Origin: SBBG01 sp033717875 | GTDB taxonomy: Bacteria; Pseudomonadota; Gammaproteobacteria; Ga0077554; Ga007554 | Assembly: GCA_033717875.1 (NCBI GenBank) | Contig: JADDKJ010000036.1 | Span: 1 to 32,706 of the forward strand | Length of the DNA: 32,706 nucleotides | Direction: 5' to 3' | Part shown: piece by piece, positions 15,056 through 22,778 of the stretch | Position numbering within the stretch: position 1 is the stretch's first letter | Layout: every line of letters begins with the position of its first letter | The notes under the pieces: model-generated | What the model saw: only the letters and a program-made list of their open reading frames with translations | What the model was told of the DNA's origin: nothing | Databases searched by the model: none | Made by a program: the position numbers and the translations under genes

Positions 15056-15737
15056 AACTTATCGAAGATGATACGGGCATCGGGGATGTTGCGAGTGACC
15101 GAGTTGCGAAACGGTTTCCACATATCCATCACCGCCAACTCGATGCGGGCGCCCTTTTTCGGCCCCAACTCAGCGAAAAAGCGATCAAGGTCGGCCTCCT
15201 TGCGCCCTTCGCCGCCGACCCAGATAGGGCGGCCCCGCTCCAGATCGCTGACGATGACCCGATAGTTATGGCCCTTGCGGATGGAGATCTCATCGATGCC
15301 GATGGCGCGCGGGGCAGGCAAACCGGCACGAGCCACCTGCTGTTGCATATAGAACTTATCGAGCTCCTTCACCATGGCATGGTGCAGGCGTTCCATCTCG
15401 GCGACCGCCTTGTTCGGCATGTCGCGGCACAGCTTGCCCACATGCAGGGCAAAGCGCTGGGTATAGCGCGGGTTCTTCGCCAGCCAATCGAGGTGCTCTA
15501 CGTGCATGCCGCCGCACCTCGAGCAGTTGACGCGCCAGCGCTCGAACTCCAGGTAAATCCGCCAGTCGGCCACTCGGTGATCGCGCGTTCGACAAGTGCG
15601 TTTGTCGTAACGGTGGCGGCAGCGATGGCCGCAGTTGGAACACACAGCCGTTTTTTTCGCCGCGTGAGGGTGATGATCCGTGCATGGCGGTCACCAAAAA
15701 CACCATCGAGTGTCGCATTGGCCACGAAGCCGGGCAT
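15056..15737 (-). pseudogene. ISL3-family transposase, frameshifted and 3'-truncated
   Basis: The N-terminal part (ATG 15737, FVANATLDGVFGDRHARIIT) runs into an A7 stretch; with one extra A it joins the main frame as RRKKTAVCSNCGHRC. Then follow the zinc-finger-like CSNCGH and CSRCGG pairs and the ISL3 DDE domain start: AIGIDEISIRKGH and AVMDMWKPFRNSV. It ends at DARIIFDKF, where ISL3 proteins normally go on HV.. for 150 or more residues. Two lesions, so not functional. Confidence 0.85.
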
Positions 15738-15833
15738 GTTTTGGGATAACTGGAAAATGGTAAAACACTGGAATTATAGGGATGCGCGGCTATGAAATCC
15801 CGGGTTTTCACCCACACGATTCCGCGTAGACCC
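15056..15833 (-). mobile_element. ISL3-family element fragment
   Basis: The right end at 15833 reads leftward GGGTCTACGCGGAATCG, then TGTGGGTGAAAACCCG, matching the ISL3-type terminal text that ends in a GTGGGT..ACCC motif. The element continues through a damaged transposase gene and is cut at 15056, so the other end and about half the gene are missing. Confidence 0.8.
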
Positions 15834-15967
15834 TTTATACAAAAGTTCCGGTACGCACCAAGGCAAAACTGAAAGCCGCAACAACGGAGCACATGCAGAC
15901 CTTGGAGAAATCACCTGAGCGTGTCAAAAAATACTTTCAGGATGCTCGTGTGAAATATGCAGCATGA
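15834..15967 (+). pseudogene. C-terminal remnant of an unidentified (transposase-like) gene
   Basis: An open frame without a start codon reads KVPVRTKAKLKAATTEH, then MQTLEKSPERVKKYFQDARV and KYAA before TGA at 15965-15967. Its composition and abrupt start at the ISL3 border suggest the tail of a gene interrupted by that element. I do not recognise the family with certainty; transposase is a guess from context. Confidence 0.4.
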
Positions 15968-16071
15968 AAACTTCAAACTTCAACTGGCCGGATCAATAGC
16001 GGGACAGAATCCCTGTCGGCGGGTAATATATCACTCACCGGAAGACCTCATCACAGGAATTAATGTAAAAA

Positions 16072-17532
16072 ATGAGAAAAAACATATATCTTGATGTATA
16101 TAAAAAATTTTTGTTTCTTGTTATAAGCGCAGCCTTACCGCAAGCCGGGCTTGCTTCGAGCACCGGGAGCGCCACCCCGCTGGACCTGACCGGCACCGGA
16201 TTCGGCTTTCTCGTGCTGCTCATTTTCCTCATCGCCTATGCGCTGGTCATCAGCGAGGAATTCCTGCATCTGCGCAAATCCAAACCCGTCATCATCGCCG
16301 CCGGTCTCATCTGGGTCGTGGTGGGCATCGCTTATGTACTGAACGGCGATAGCGTTACCGCCTCCAAGGCGCTGCGCCACAACATCCTGGAATATGCCGA
16401 AATCATGCTGTTCCTGCTTGCCGCGATGACCTACATCAACACCATGGAAGAGCGCGACGTATTCAACGCCCTGCGCGCCCGGCTGGTGTCGTCCGGTTAT
16501 ACACTGCGCACCATCTACTGGATCTCCGGCATACTGGCCTTTTTCATTTCTTCCGTCGCCGACAACCTGACCACCGCGCTGCTGATGACAGCGATTACCC
16601 TGGCGATCGGCGCGGGTCAACCGCGCTTTATCGTCGTATCGTGCATCAACATCGTCGTGGCCGCCAACGCCGGCGGCGCGTTCAGCCCGTTTGGCGACAT
16701 CACCACGCTGATGGTCTGGCAACAAGGCATCGTCAAATTTCACGAATTTTTCGATCTGTTCATTCCCTCGTTGGTGAACTGGCTGGTCCCCGCAGCCATC
16801 ATGTCGCTCGCCATTCCCAAAGTGCGGCCTCACGCCATCAGCGAAAACATTTCCGTCAAACGAGGCGGCTTCATGGTCATCGGTCTTTTCGTCGTCACCC
16901 TGGCCATGGCCGTCTCTTTTCATCAATTTCTCCATTTGCCGCCGGTGCTAGGGATGATGACCGGACTCGGGCTGCTTCAGGTTTATGGCTACTTTCTCAA
17001 ACGCGAGGATCAGATCAGATTGGCCGTCACCATCCCGGAACCCGAACTGGAACCACTGGGCATGGACAGCAGCATCAATCCCACAGACCGCCCTTTCGAC
17101 ATCTTCAACAACCTGCGGCGCGTGGAATGGGACACGCTGTTATTTTTTTACGGCGTGGTGCTGTGCGTCGGCGGCCTGGGCGCCATCGGCTATCTCGCGT
17201 TGCTGTCACAAACCATGTACGGCGACCTCGGGCCGACCACCGCCAATATCCTGGTCGGCTTATTATCTTCGATTGTCGACAACATTCCCGTGATGTTCGC
17301 CGTGCTCACCATGAACCCCGACATGTCTCACGGCCAATGGCTACTGGTCACGCTGACCGCGGGCGTGGGCGGCTCGCTGCTGTCCATCGGCTCCGCGGCA
17401 GGTGTGGCTGTGATGGGACAAGCGCGCGGCATCTATACCTTCTTCGCCCATCTCAAGTGGTCCTGGGCGATCGCTTTGGGTTATACCGCCAGCATTTGGG
17501 TACATTTCCTTATCAATTCGAATTTGATGTAA
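16072..17532 (+). CDS. nhaD: NhaD-type Na+/H+ antiporter
   Basis: 486 aa inner-membrane sodium/proton antiporter of the ion-transporter superfamily. The N-terminus resembles a signal sequence (residues 1-28, FLFLVISAALPQAGLAS), which many NhaD proteins have. About 12 further helices follow. Conserved NhaD stretches are visible: SSVADNLTTALLMTAI, NIVVAANAGGAFSPFGDITTLMVW and the matching SSIVDNIPVMFA near 400 (the inverted-repeat half with Asp-Asn), plus GSAAGVAVMGQ. The role is export of Na+ (often Li+) for pH and salt homeostasis. ATG 16072 is preceded only by an AGGA about 13 nt away, a weak site. The gene stands alone between the insertion-sequence block and the GGDEF-EAL gene. Confidence 0.93.
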   Translation: MRKNIYLDVYKKFLFLVISAALPQAGLASSTGSATPLDLTGTGFGFLVLLIFLIAYALVISEEFLHLRKSKPVIIAAGLIWVVVGIAYVLNGDSVTASKALRHNILEYAEIMLFLLAAMTYINTMEERDVFNALRARLVSSGYTLRTIYWISGILAFFISSVADNLTTALLMTAITLAIGAGQPRFIVVSCINIVVAANAGGAFSPFGDITTLMVWQQGIVKFHEFFDLFIPSLVNWLVPAAIMSLAIPKVRPHAISENISVKRGGFMVIGLFVVTLAMAVSFHQFLHLPPVLGMMTGLGLLQVYGYFLKREDQIRLAVTIPEPELEPLGMDSSINPTDRPFDIFNNLRRVEWDTLLFFYGVVLCVGGLGAIGYLALLSQTMYGDLGPTTANILVGLLSSIVDNIPVMFAVLTMNPDMSHGQWLLVTLTAGVGGSLLSIGSAAGVAVMGQARGIYTFFAHLKWSWAIALGYTASIWVHFLINSNLM

Positions 17533-17825
17533 TTTTGGCGCATATTTAAAGCAAGCTATATTTTGTAAGAAAATTACCATTTTTTATGTAGTAGAACACC
17601 CTCAAACTTTGGCTTCAAGGCCGAGAAATTCCCGAGAAATGCTCATAACCATATAATTCTATTATGGATAAATTAGAAAATCCGGCCATGGAAGACTCTT
17701 TCCCCTCCTTTTATTGTCTCTGCTCGGCAACACTAAAAATGGCGAAAAAACTTTAAAAAAGAGAACGACCACAGGTAGACTAGCTTGGTAACGGTCCTCT
17801 GATTTTTCTACCTGGGAAAAAAATC
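17533..17825. other. AT-rich intergenic region upstream of the GGDEF-EAL gene
   Basis: 293 bp, clearly richer in A/T than its neighbours. It contains candidate promoter text (for example CATATAATTC at 17651-17660) but no pair of boxes I would defend, and no terminator for nhaD. The only clear structure is the inverted repeat at 17772-17814. Confidence 0.4.
17772..17814 (+). promoter_or_regulatory. Inverted repeat in the leader of the GGDEF-EAL gene
   Basis: CAGGTAGA (17772-17779) pairs exactly with TCTACCTG (17807-17814); the stem ends 11 nt before the ATG, next to the only purine-rich candidate ribosome site (GGGAAAAAAA). It could be an operator or a hairpin that affects translation. No known riboswitch is recognised. 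Confidence 0.35.
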
Positions 17826-20060
17826 ATGAATGTCATCAGAACCGAAAATACCAGGGACGATGTTTCATTACATGACAGCAAGGACCAAAAAATCACAGGG
17901 AGCTTTAATGGCTCCCAGCGAATCACCGCCAATGATATTCAGCTAACAAGGGAATATCGCAGCGACCTCCTGAAAGATTTCACATATTTCAAATATATTT
18001 TTAGAGATTATCTTTCCACTTTTCCTCCCGCATCGACAATCGCGCCCGATAATCAGGGTCACGCCGACCCGTTCTCTTCAAAGGAGGAAAAGCAACTCCA
18101 ATATTTCGCCGCACTCCTCGATGCCGACATAACGGAAAAATCCGCCACGCGATTATTGGCCCTCGGGAAAGACTATTACCATACCGGATACACCCCTGAA
18201 TGGATCATGGGCGTCTACCGCCTTTTTCAGAGCCACCTTCAATCCTCCATCATCAATTCCTGCGAAAAAATCGCCAAAAAACAAAAGGAACAGCTCACCG
18301 AAGCGCTCGTCAAATTATTATTCCGCGACATGGGTCTGGTATTGAAGGGGTACTGGGATGCCTCTTTACGCGCACTGAAAGAGGAAGAAAACAAAAATCA
18401 GGAAGTACAGGACCACATATCCAGCATCATGGCGAACATCCCCCAGCTTTTGTGGTCGACGGACGTAGTGAATCACCGCCTTTTGTATGTTAGTCCCGCC
18501 ATGCGGAAGACTTGCGATACCAAGGCGGAAACGATCATACCCTGTCTTGAAGGAACCATCCCTGAAGACAAGAAAAGCATCAAACTTGCCTGGAAACGAG
18601 CCCTGCGTGGCAATCGTGCCGAGGTGGAAAGCAGATCATTTGACCCCGGCGGCGAGCTGCGCTGGTTTCGCCGCATCTTCAACCCTTTGCTTGACGATGC
18701 CGGAAACGTGGTGCGCATTGATGGGCTCATGGAAGATATTTCCGAATCCAGAAAGAACGTTGATCATCTCCAGTACTTGGCGACAACCGATATACTCACC
18801 GGCCTGGCGAACAGGGCCTTGTGGTTTGACCGTCTTAGCCAGGCACTGCTCGCCGCCAAACGCAAAGAGAAGCAGCGATTCGCATTGATGATACTTGATC
18901 TTAACAATTTCAAGATCATCAACGATACCTTCGGCCATGCCACCGGAGATGAAATACTGGCTGAAACAGGACAGCGTTTGCAGGCGGCGCTTCGGGAATC
19001 GGACACGCTGGCCCGCCTGGGCGGGGACGAGTTCGCGATATTGCTTCCCGATATAACAAACGACATGAGAGAAATAGCAGAGAAAATAGCGAAAAATATT
19101 ATGATTTGCTTTCACAAATCCTTCGCATGTGAATCGCACGATATCAATATCAACGCATCCATCGGAATAGCGCTTTTCCCCGATCATGGACGCGACGTGA
19201 AGACTCTGATGAGCCGGGCCGATGCCTCGATGTACAGGGCGAAAGCCAAGGGCGGTGGATTCCATGTCTATTGCTGCGACTCTGACAGCAACACCACACG
19301 ACACCTGAAAATAGCTTCCGATCTCAGGCATGCCCTGAACAGGAAACAGCTTACATTGCGCTATCAACCAAAAATAGACATCAAAACCGGCAAGATTCAC
19401 AGCGCCGAAGCTTTGCTTCGCTGGCGGCACCCTGTCCATGGCCTGGTGAATCCAACCGACTTCATCCCCGTGGCCGAGCGAACCGGAATAATCAACGAAA
19501 TCACCCGCTGGGTGATAAAAAATGTCTGCTCACAGCAGAATGAGTGGCGTAAATCCGGCTTGGACATTCCAGTAACGGTCAATATTTCTTCGCGCACCTT
19601 TCACGATCCACGTATGGTGAATGACATCATTGATATTCTGCAAACATTTCGCGCGCCGCCCCTGACCCTCGAAATAGACATCACTGAAAATACCTTGATG
19701 TCGGATGTCCTGAACAGGAACTACCACCTGGAAAAACTGAACGAAATGGGAATAATGATTTCAATAGACGATTTCGGTCTCGGCTCTTCCTCCTTGTCAC
19801 ATCTGAAAAGAATGCCGATCGGCAGCCTGAAAATAGATAAATCCTTTATCTCTGGAATGCAGAATGATGAGAACGATGCGGCCATTGTTCGATCCACCAT
19901 CGATCTCGGGCACGACCTTGGCATAAAGGTCGTCGCGGAAGGGGTGGAAAATAGCCATGCCTTTCAAACATTGGAACAACTGGGCTGCGATTATGCCCAA
20001 GGTTTTTATATCAGCCATCCCCTCTCCGCCGATGAATTATTGCGGTGGGTGCAACATTGA
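17826..20060 (+). CDS. Globin-like sensor / PAS / GGDEF / EAL cyclic di-GMP enzyme
   Basis: 744 aa soluble protein. Residues ~40-190 look like a globin-coupled sensor (LTREYRSDLLKDF.., YTPEWIMGVYRLFQSHL). Residues ~195-310 form a PAS domain. The GGDEF domain has an intact GGDEF at 399-403 with an I-site RESD (Arg390-Asp393), so cyclase activity with product inhibition is expected. The EAL domain has EAL at 528-530, VNIS, SIDDFGLGSSS, LKIDKSF, AEGVEN and QGFYISHP, all consistent with phosphodiesterase activity; one metal-site Glu of the LELEvTE motif is Asp618, a mild change. Where the proximal heme His is expected, alignment gives Tyr117, with His119 two residues on. The gene is convergent with the signalling operon, 56 nt apart. 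Confidence 0.9.
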   Translation: MNVIRTENTRDDVSLHDSKDQKITGSFNGSQRITANDIQLTREYRSDLLKDFTYFKYIFRDYLSTFPPASTIAPDNQGHADPFSSKEEKQLQYFAALLDADITEKSATRLLALGKDYYHTGYTPEWIMGVYRLFQSHLQSSIINSCEKIAKKQKEQLTEALVKLLFRDMGLVLKGYWDASLRALKEEENKNQEVQDHISSIMANIPQLLWSTDVVNHRLLYVSPAMRKTCDTKAETIIPCLEGTIPEDKKSIKLAWKRALRGNRAEVESRSFDPGGELRWFRRIFNPLLDDAGNVVRIDGLMEDISESRKNVDHLQYLATTDILTGLANRALWFDRLSQALLAAKRKEKQRFALMILDLNNFKIINDTFGHATGDEILAETGQRLQAALRESDTLARLGGDEFAILLPDITNDMREIAEKIAKNIMICFHKSFACESHDININASIGIALFPDHGRDVKTLMSRADASMYRAKAKGGGFHVYCCDSDSNTTRHLKIASDLRHALNRKQLTLRYQPKIDIKTGKIHSAEALLRWRHPVHGLVNPTDFIPVAERTGIINEITRWVIKNVCSQQNEWRKSGLDIPVTVNISSRTFHDPRMVNDIIDILQTFRAPPLTLEIDITENTLMSDVLNRNYHLEKLNEMGIMISIDDFGLGSSSLSHLKRMPIGSLKIDKSFISGMQNDENDAAIVRSTIDLGHDLGIKVVAEGVENSHAFQTLEQLGCDYAQGFYISHPLSADELLRWVQH

Positions 20061-20116
20061 GCTGGAAAAAAAATATGCCAACAAGTCTCTAAATAAACCA
20101 TAAGTTTATCGAGAAT

Positions 20117-20848
20117 CTAAAGAGCGTCTTTATTTCCAGAAACATCGTAGAATGGCGCAAAAAGATGGCTTATTTCATCAAGAGAATCGTCGATCGTGTA
20201 GGGAAGAATTTTAGCGAAAAGATCCAGAAGCACGATGGCATTCACGGCCGCGTCCTGCTCAATCGCGGCACGCAGCCTGGAGGCAAGCGCTTTGTTGACT
20301 GTCTCGATATTGCGATAAATCGCCGTCAATCCCTTCAGATCAAGATCGGCTTCCCCGCCCTGCTTGCGGACAAAATACTGAGCCAGCAAATACATTGATG
20401 TTGCACGGTAAATAGTCTCCGGCTCACTTGAAAAAGGCAAGTGAAAGCGTGCCATCGGTTTAAAAAAACCCGTGTGAGGACAACCGCTGGTGGCGATGAT
20501 CAAGCCCAGCAATGAACTGATTCCAATCTGCGCCGTCGTGTCTTTTAAAATTGTTCGTTCCGGGGTTGTAACCTCCAGCCGCACCTTGTCATAAGACACC
20601 ACACCTCCACATCCGGCAATCAGAGGGATGATGTTCAAAGCCACAGGACAGTGAGGATATTGCGCGGAATTCAAGGGGCAATTCGGACATTGGCAGAATT
20701 CCAATGCTGTCCATGGGGGAGGAGATTGCAAGGGAATGCGAATCTGTTCTAGTGTGCGCGGATCAAGTTTCACTTGAAAATCCAGGCAATCACCCTTCGG
20801 GAAAACAAACCGGTATCGAATATCAATACTTTGCTCTTCAGCGCTCAA
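20117..20848 (-). CDS. Cys-rich protein of unknown function, last gene of the signalling cluster
   Basis: 243 aa, soluble, no signal peptide. Starts at TTG 20848 with GAGGTG a few bases upstream. The N-terminal 60 residues are beta-rich (IDIRYRFVFPKGDCLDFQVKLD), followed by a cysteine cluster CQCPNCPLNSAQYPHCPVA (about 53-71) that could hold a metal, and a mostly helical C-terminal half. I recall similar proteins as a conserved domain of unknown function (possibly DUF6901), but I am not sure of the name. It lies 55 nt downstream of a response regulator on the same strand, so it is probably the last gene of the operon; being retained with regulators suggests a signalling role. Confidence 0.7.
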   Translation of the reverse strand: MSAEEQSIDIRYRFVFPKGDCLDFQVKLDPRTLEQIRIPLQSPPPWTALEFCQCPNCPLNSAQYPHCPVALNIIPLIAGCGGVVSYDKVRLEVTTPERTILKDTTAQIGISSLLGLIIATSGCPHTGFFKPMARFHLPFSSEPETIYRATSMYLLAQYFVRKQGGEADLDLKGLTAIYRNIETVNKALASRLRAAIEQDAAVNAIVLLDLFAKILPYTIDDSLDEISHLFAPFYDVSGNKDAL

Positions 20849-20903
20849 GTTACACCTCTTTCGGTGAGTCTTTTAACCCATAAGTATGCCGGACTCTCAA
20901 TAA

Positions 20904-21434
20904 TCACACGTCATTCTCTCCCAGGATAACTTCGCCATTCTCTCCCCAATTTACTTTGGTAATACCCGGATAATCCTCCTCCAGTTTTTTCAGTGCGGTT
21001 TGATACTGGTCTATTTCTTGTCGCTGCGACCTGACTTGATCCGCAAGACGGCGGTTCTCCGTCAGCATGGCCCGATGCGACAAGGCATGCCGTACACCTA
21101 GCACCAGATCATAATCATGCCAAGGCTTGCTGATAAATCGGAAAATTTCAGCCTCGTTGATAGCACTGACCAATCCTTCCATATCGGCATGTCCGCTGAG
21201 AATGATGCGCTCAGCCTCAGGCTGCAATCTTTTCAATTCCGACAGGAAACGAACACCATCCATGCCTGGCATCCGATAATCCGATATCACCACATCAAAA
21301 TTCGCCACACGGGTTCGCCGCAGCGCCTCTTGTGGGTCTGAGAATGTTTCGATGTCACGACCATTCTCGGACAACACACGGCGCACAGCCCGCAATATAT
21401 TTTCCTCATCGTCAACTATCATTATCCTGCACAT
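20904..21434 (-). CDS. Single-domain response regulator with coiled-coil tail
   Basis: 176 aa. A REC domain (about 1-125): acidic pair DDEEN near 7, phosphoacceptor Asp52 (VVISDYRMPGM), Ser near 81 (IILSGHAD) and the conserved SKPW lysine near 105. A helical tail (LTENRRLADQVRSQRQEIDQ) forms a coiled coil and there is no output domain. ATG 21434 is preferred over an earlier in-frame start at 21461 because AAGGAA lies 7 nt before it and the REC fold begins there. It follows the HD-GYP gene after 10 nt. Confidence 0.9.
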   Translation of the reverse strand: MCRIMIVDDEENILRAVRRVLSENGRDIETFSDPQEALRRTRVANFDVVISDYRMPGMDGVRFLSELKRLQPEAERIILSGHADMEGLVSAINEAEIFRFISKPWHDYDLVLGVRHALSHRAMLTENRRLADQVRSQRQEIDQYQTALKKLEEDYPGITKVNWGENGEVILGENDV

Positions 21435-21444
21435 GGAAAATTCC

Positions 21445-22761
21445 TTATTTGGACCCCACATGAATTACCAGACCTTTTCCCGTATCCCGCTCAAGCCCCC
21501 TGATCTTCATGATCAGGGTCTCCGTCAGGCTGTGCCCCTTGGTAAGCAGCAGCATGCCATCGCTATTGAGCAAGTCGCGCGCAAGCACCATACCCTCACG
21601 TAATCCATCCGATGTAAGTTTCAACTCCCGTATCAAGGTATCCTGCGTCGGCTGGGCATCGAGCACTTTCGAAAAAACATCGACAACCTGAGGGTCGTAG
21701 CGATGCCCCTTGTTATTGACCAGGAAGGCGCGAGCCTCCGCAGGGGTGGCCGGATCGTCGATTAAGGCGCCGATCTGCAATGCGTCATAATCACTCACCA
21801 CAGCGAGAATGCGTGCCCCGAGAGGAATCCGGTCGCCGAAAATCTGATCGGGGTAGCCCTTTCCGTCGAATCGCTCATGATGGCTTCTGATGATTTTCGC
21901 CGCGCCCTCCATGGCATCCAGTGCAAGCAATGCCGCGGCGCCCATCGCGGGATGTTTATCCATCAGGGAACGCTCGCGAGGAGATAAGCTGACGTACGAC
22001 CGGCTGATCAAGTCATCAGGCAGACCGATTTTTCCTATGTCATGAAGCAGGCCTGCGAAATAGACATTCTCGATATCCTCCTCCGGCATCTCCAATTGTT
22101 GAGCCACCAGGCGTGCCTGTTCGGCAACGCGTCGGCTATGGCCCGCCGCTTTTCCTTCACGCATCTCAACCAGATTGGCGAAAACAGGAATGGAATTGAC
22201 GTAACTTCGCTTCATTTCCTTATAGGCCAAATCCAGCATATCCGCGGTCTGTTGGATCTCCGCGGTCCGCGCCTTGACCATTCCTTCGAGATTTTCATTC
22301 AACGCCCTGAGCTCTTCATTCTGCCTGTTCGTCAATTCTTCGAGGCGGCGCTTCTCACGCTCAAGAAACTTTCTCTCCAGGGCGTTCTGTACAGACAACT
22401 TTATGTCGTTATCCTCCCAAGGCTTGCTGATGTAGCAATAAATACGTCCCTTGTTGACGGCATTGATTGTCGATGTCAAATCAGCATAACCTGTAAGCAA
22501 GATTCGCACGGTATCCGGCCATCGCCTGGCGACTTCTTCCAGGAATTTTGCGCCGTCCATGACCGGCATGCGCATGTCTGAGATAACCAGGTCAACATTC
22601 TCCTTCTCCAATAACTCCAGACCGTGCATTCCGTTCTGAGCCGTGAGGATGCGGTGACCAGTCGGCCGGAATAACCGCCGCAAGGCCGAAAGGATGTTTT
22701 CCTCGTCATCAACCAGCAACAAAGTGGCGGCAGCCGGTGATTCCGTTGTCATCGCGTTCAT
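21445..22761 (-). CDS. Response regulator with HD-GYP phosphodiesterase domain (RpfG type)
   Basis: 438 aa. REC domain with phosphoacceptor Asp62 (LVISDMRMPVM) and SKPW, a coiled coil (about 130-180), then an HD-GYP domain: HD at His240-Asp241 (LLHDIGKIGLPDD), HHERFDGKGYP with GYP at 302-304. Proteins of this layout hydrolyse c-di-GMP to pGpG or GMP when phosphorylated. The metal ligands visible here are in place. About 80 residues after the HD-GYP core (LTSDGLREGMVLARDLLN..) match the extra C-terminal domain often found in this group. ATG 22761 is chosen with GGAG 9 nt upstream; GTG 22767 is the alternative. The kinase gene ends 12 nt upstream. Confidence 0.93.
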   Translation of the reverse strand: MNAMTTESPAAATLLLVDDEENILSALRRLFRPTGHRILTAQNGMHGLELLEKENVDLVISDMRMPVMDGAKFLEEVARRWPDTVRILLTGYADLTSTINAVNKGRIYCYISKPWEDNDIKLSVQNALERKFLEREKRRLEELTNRQNEELRALNENLEGMVKARTAEIQQTADMLDLAYKEMKRSYVNSIPVFANLVEMREGKAAGHSRRVAEQARLVAQQLEMPEEDIENVYFAGLLHDIGKIGLPDDLISRSYVSLSPRERSLMDKHPAMGAAALLALDAMEGAAKIIRSHHERFDGKGYPDQIFGDRIPLGARILAVVSDYDALQIGALIDDPATPAEARAFLVNNKGHRYDPQVVDVFSKVLDAQPTQDTLIRELKLTSDGLREGMVLARDLLNSDGMLLLTKGHSLTETLIMKIRGLERDTGKGLVIHVGSK

Positions 22762-22778
22762 TGACACTTACTCCATGA

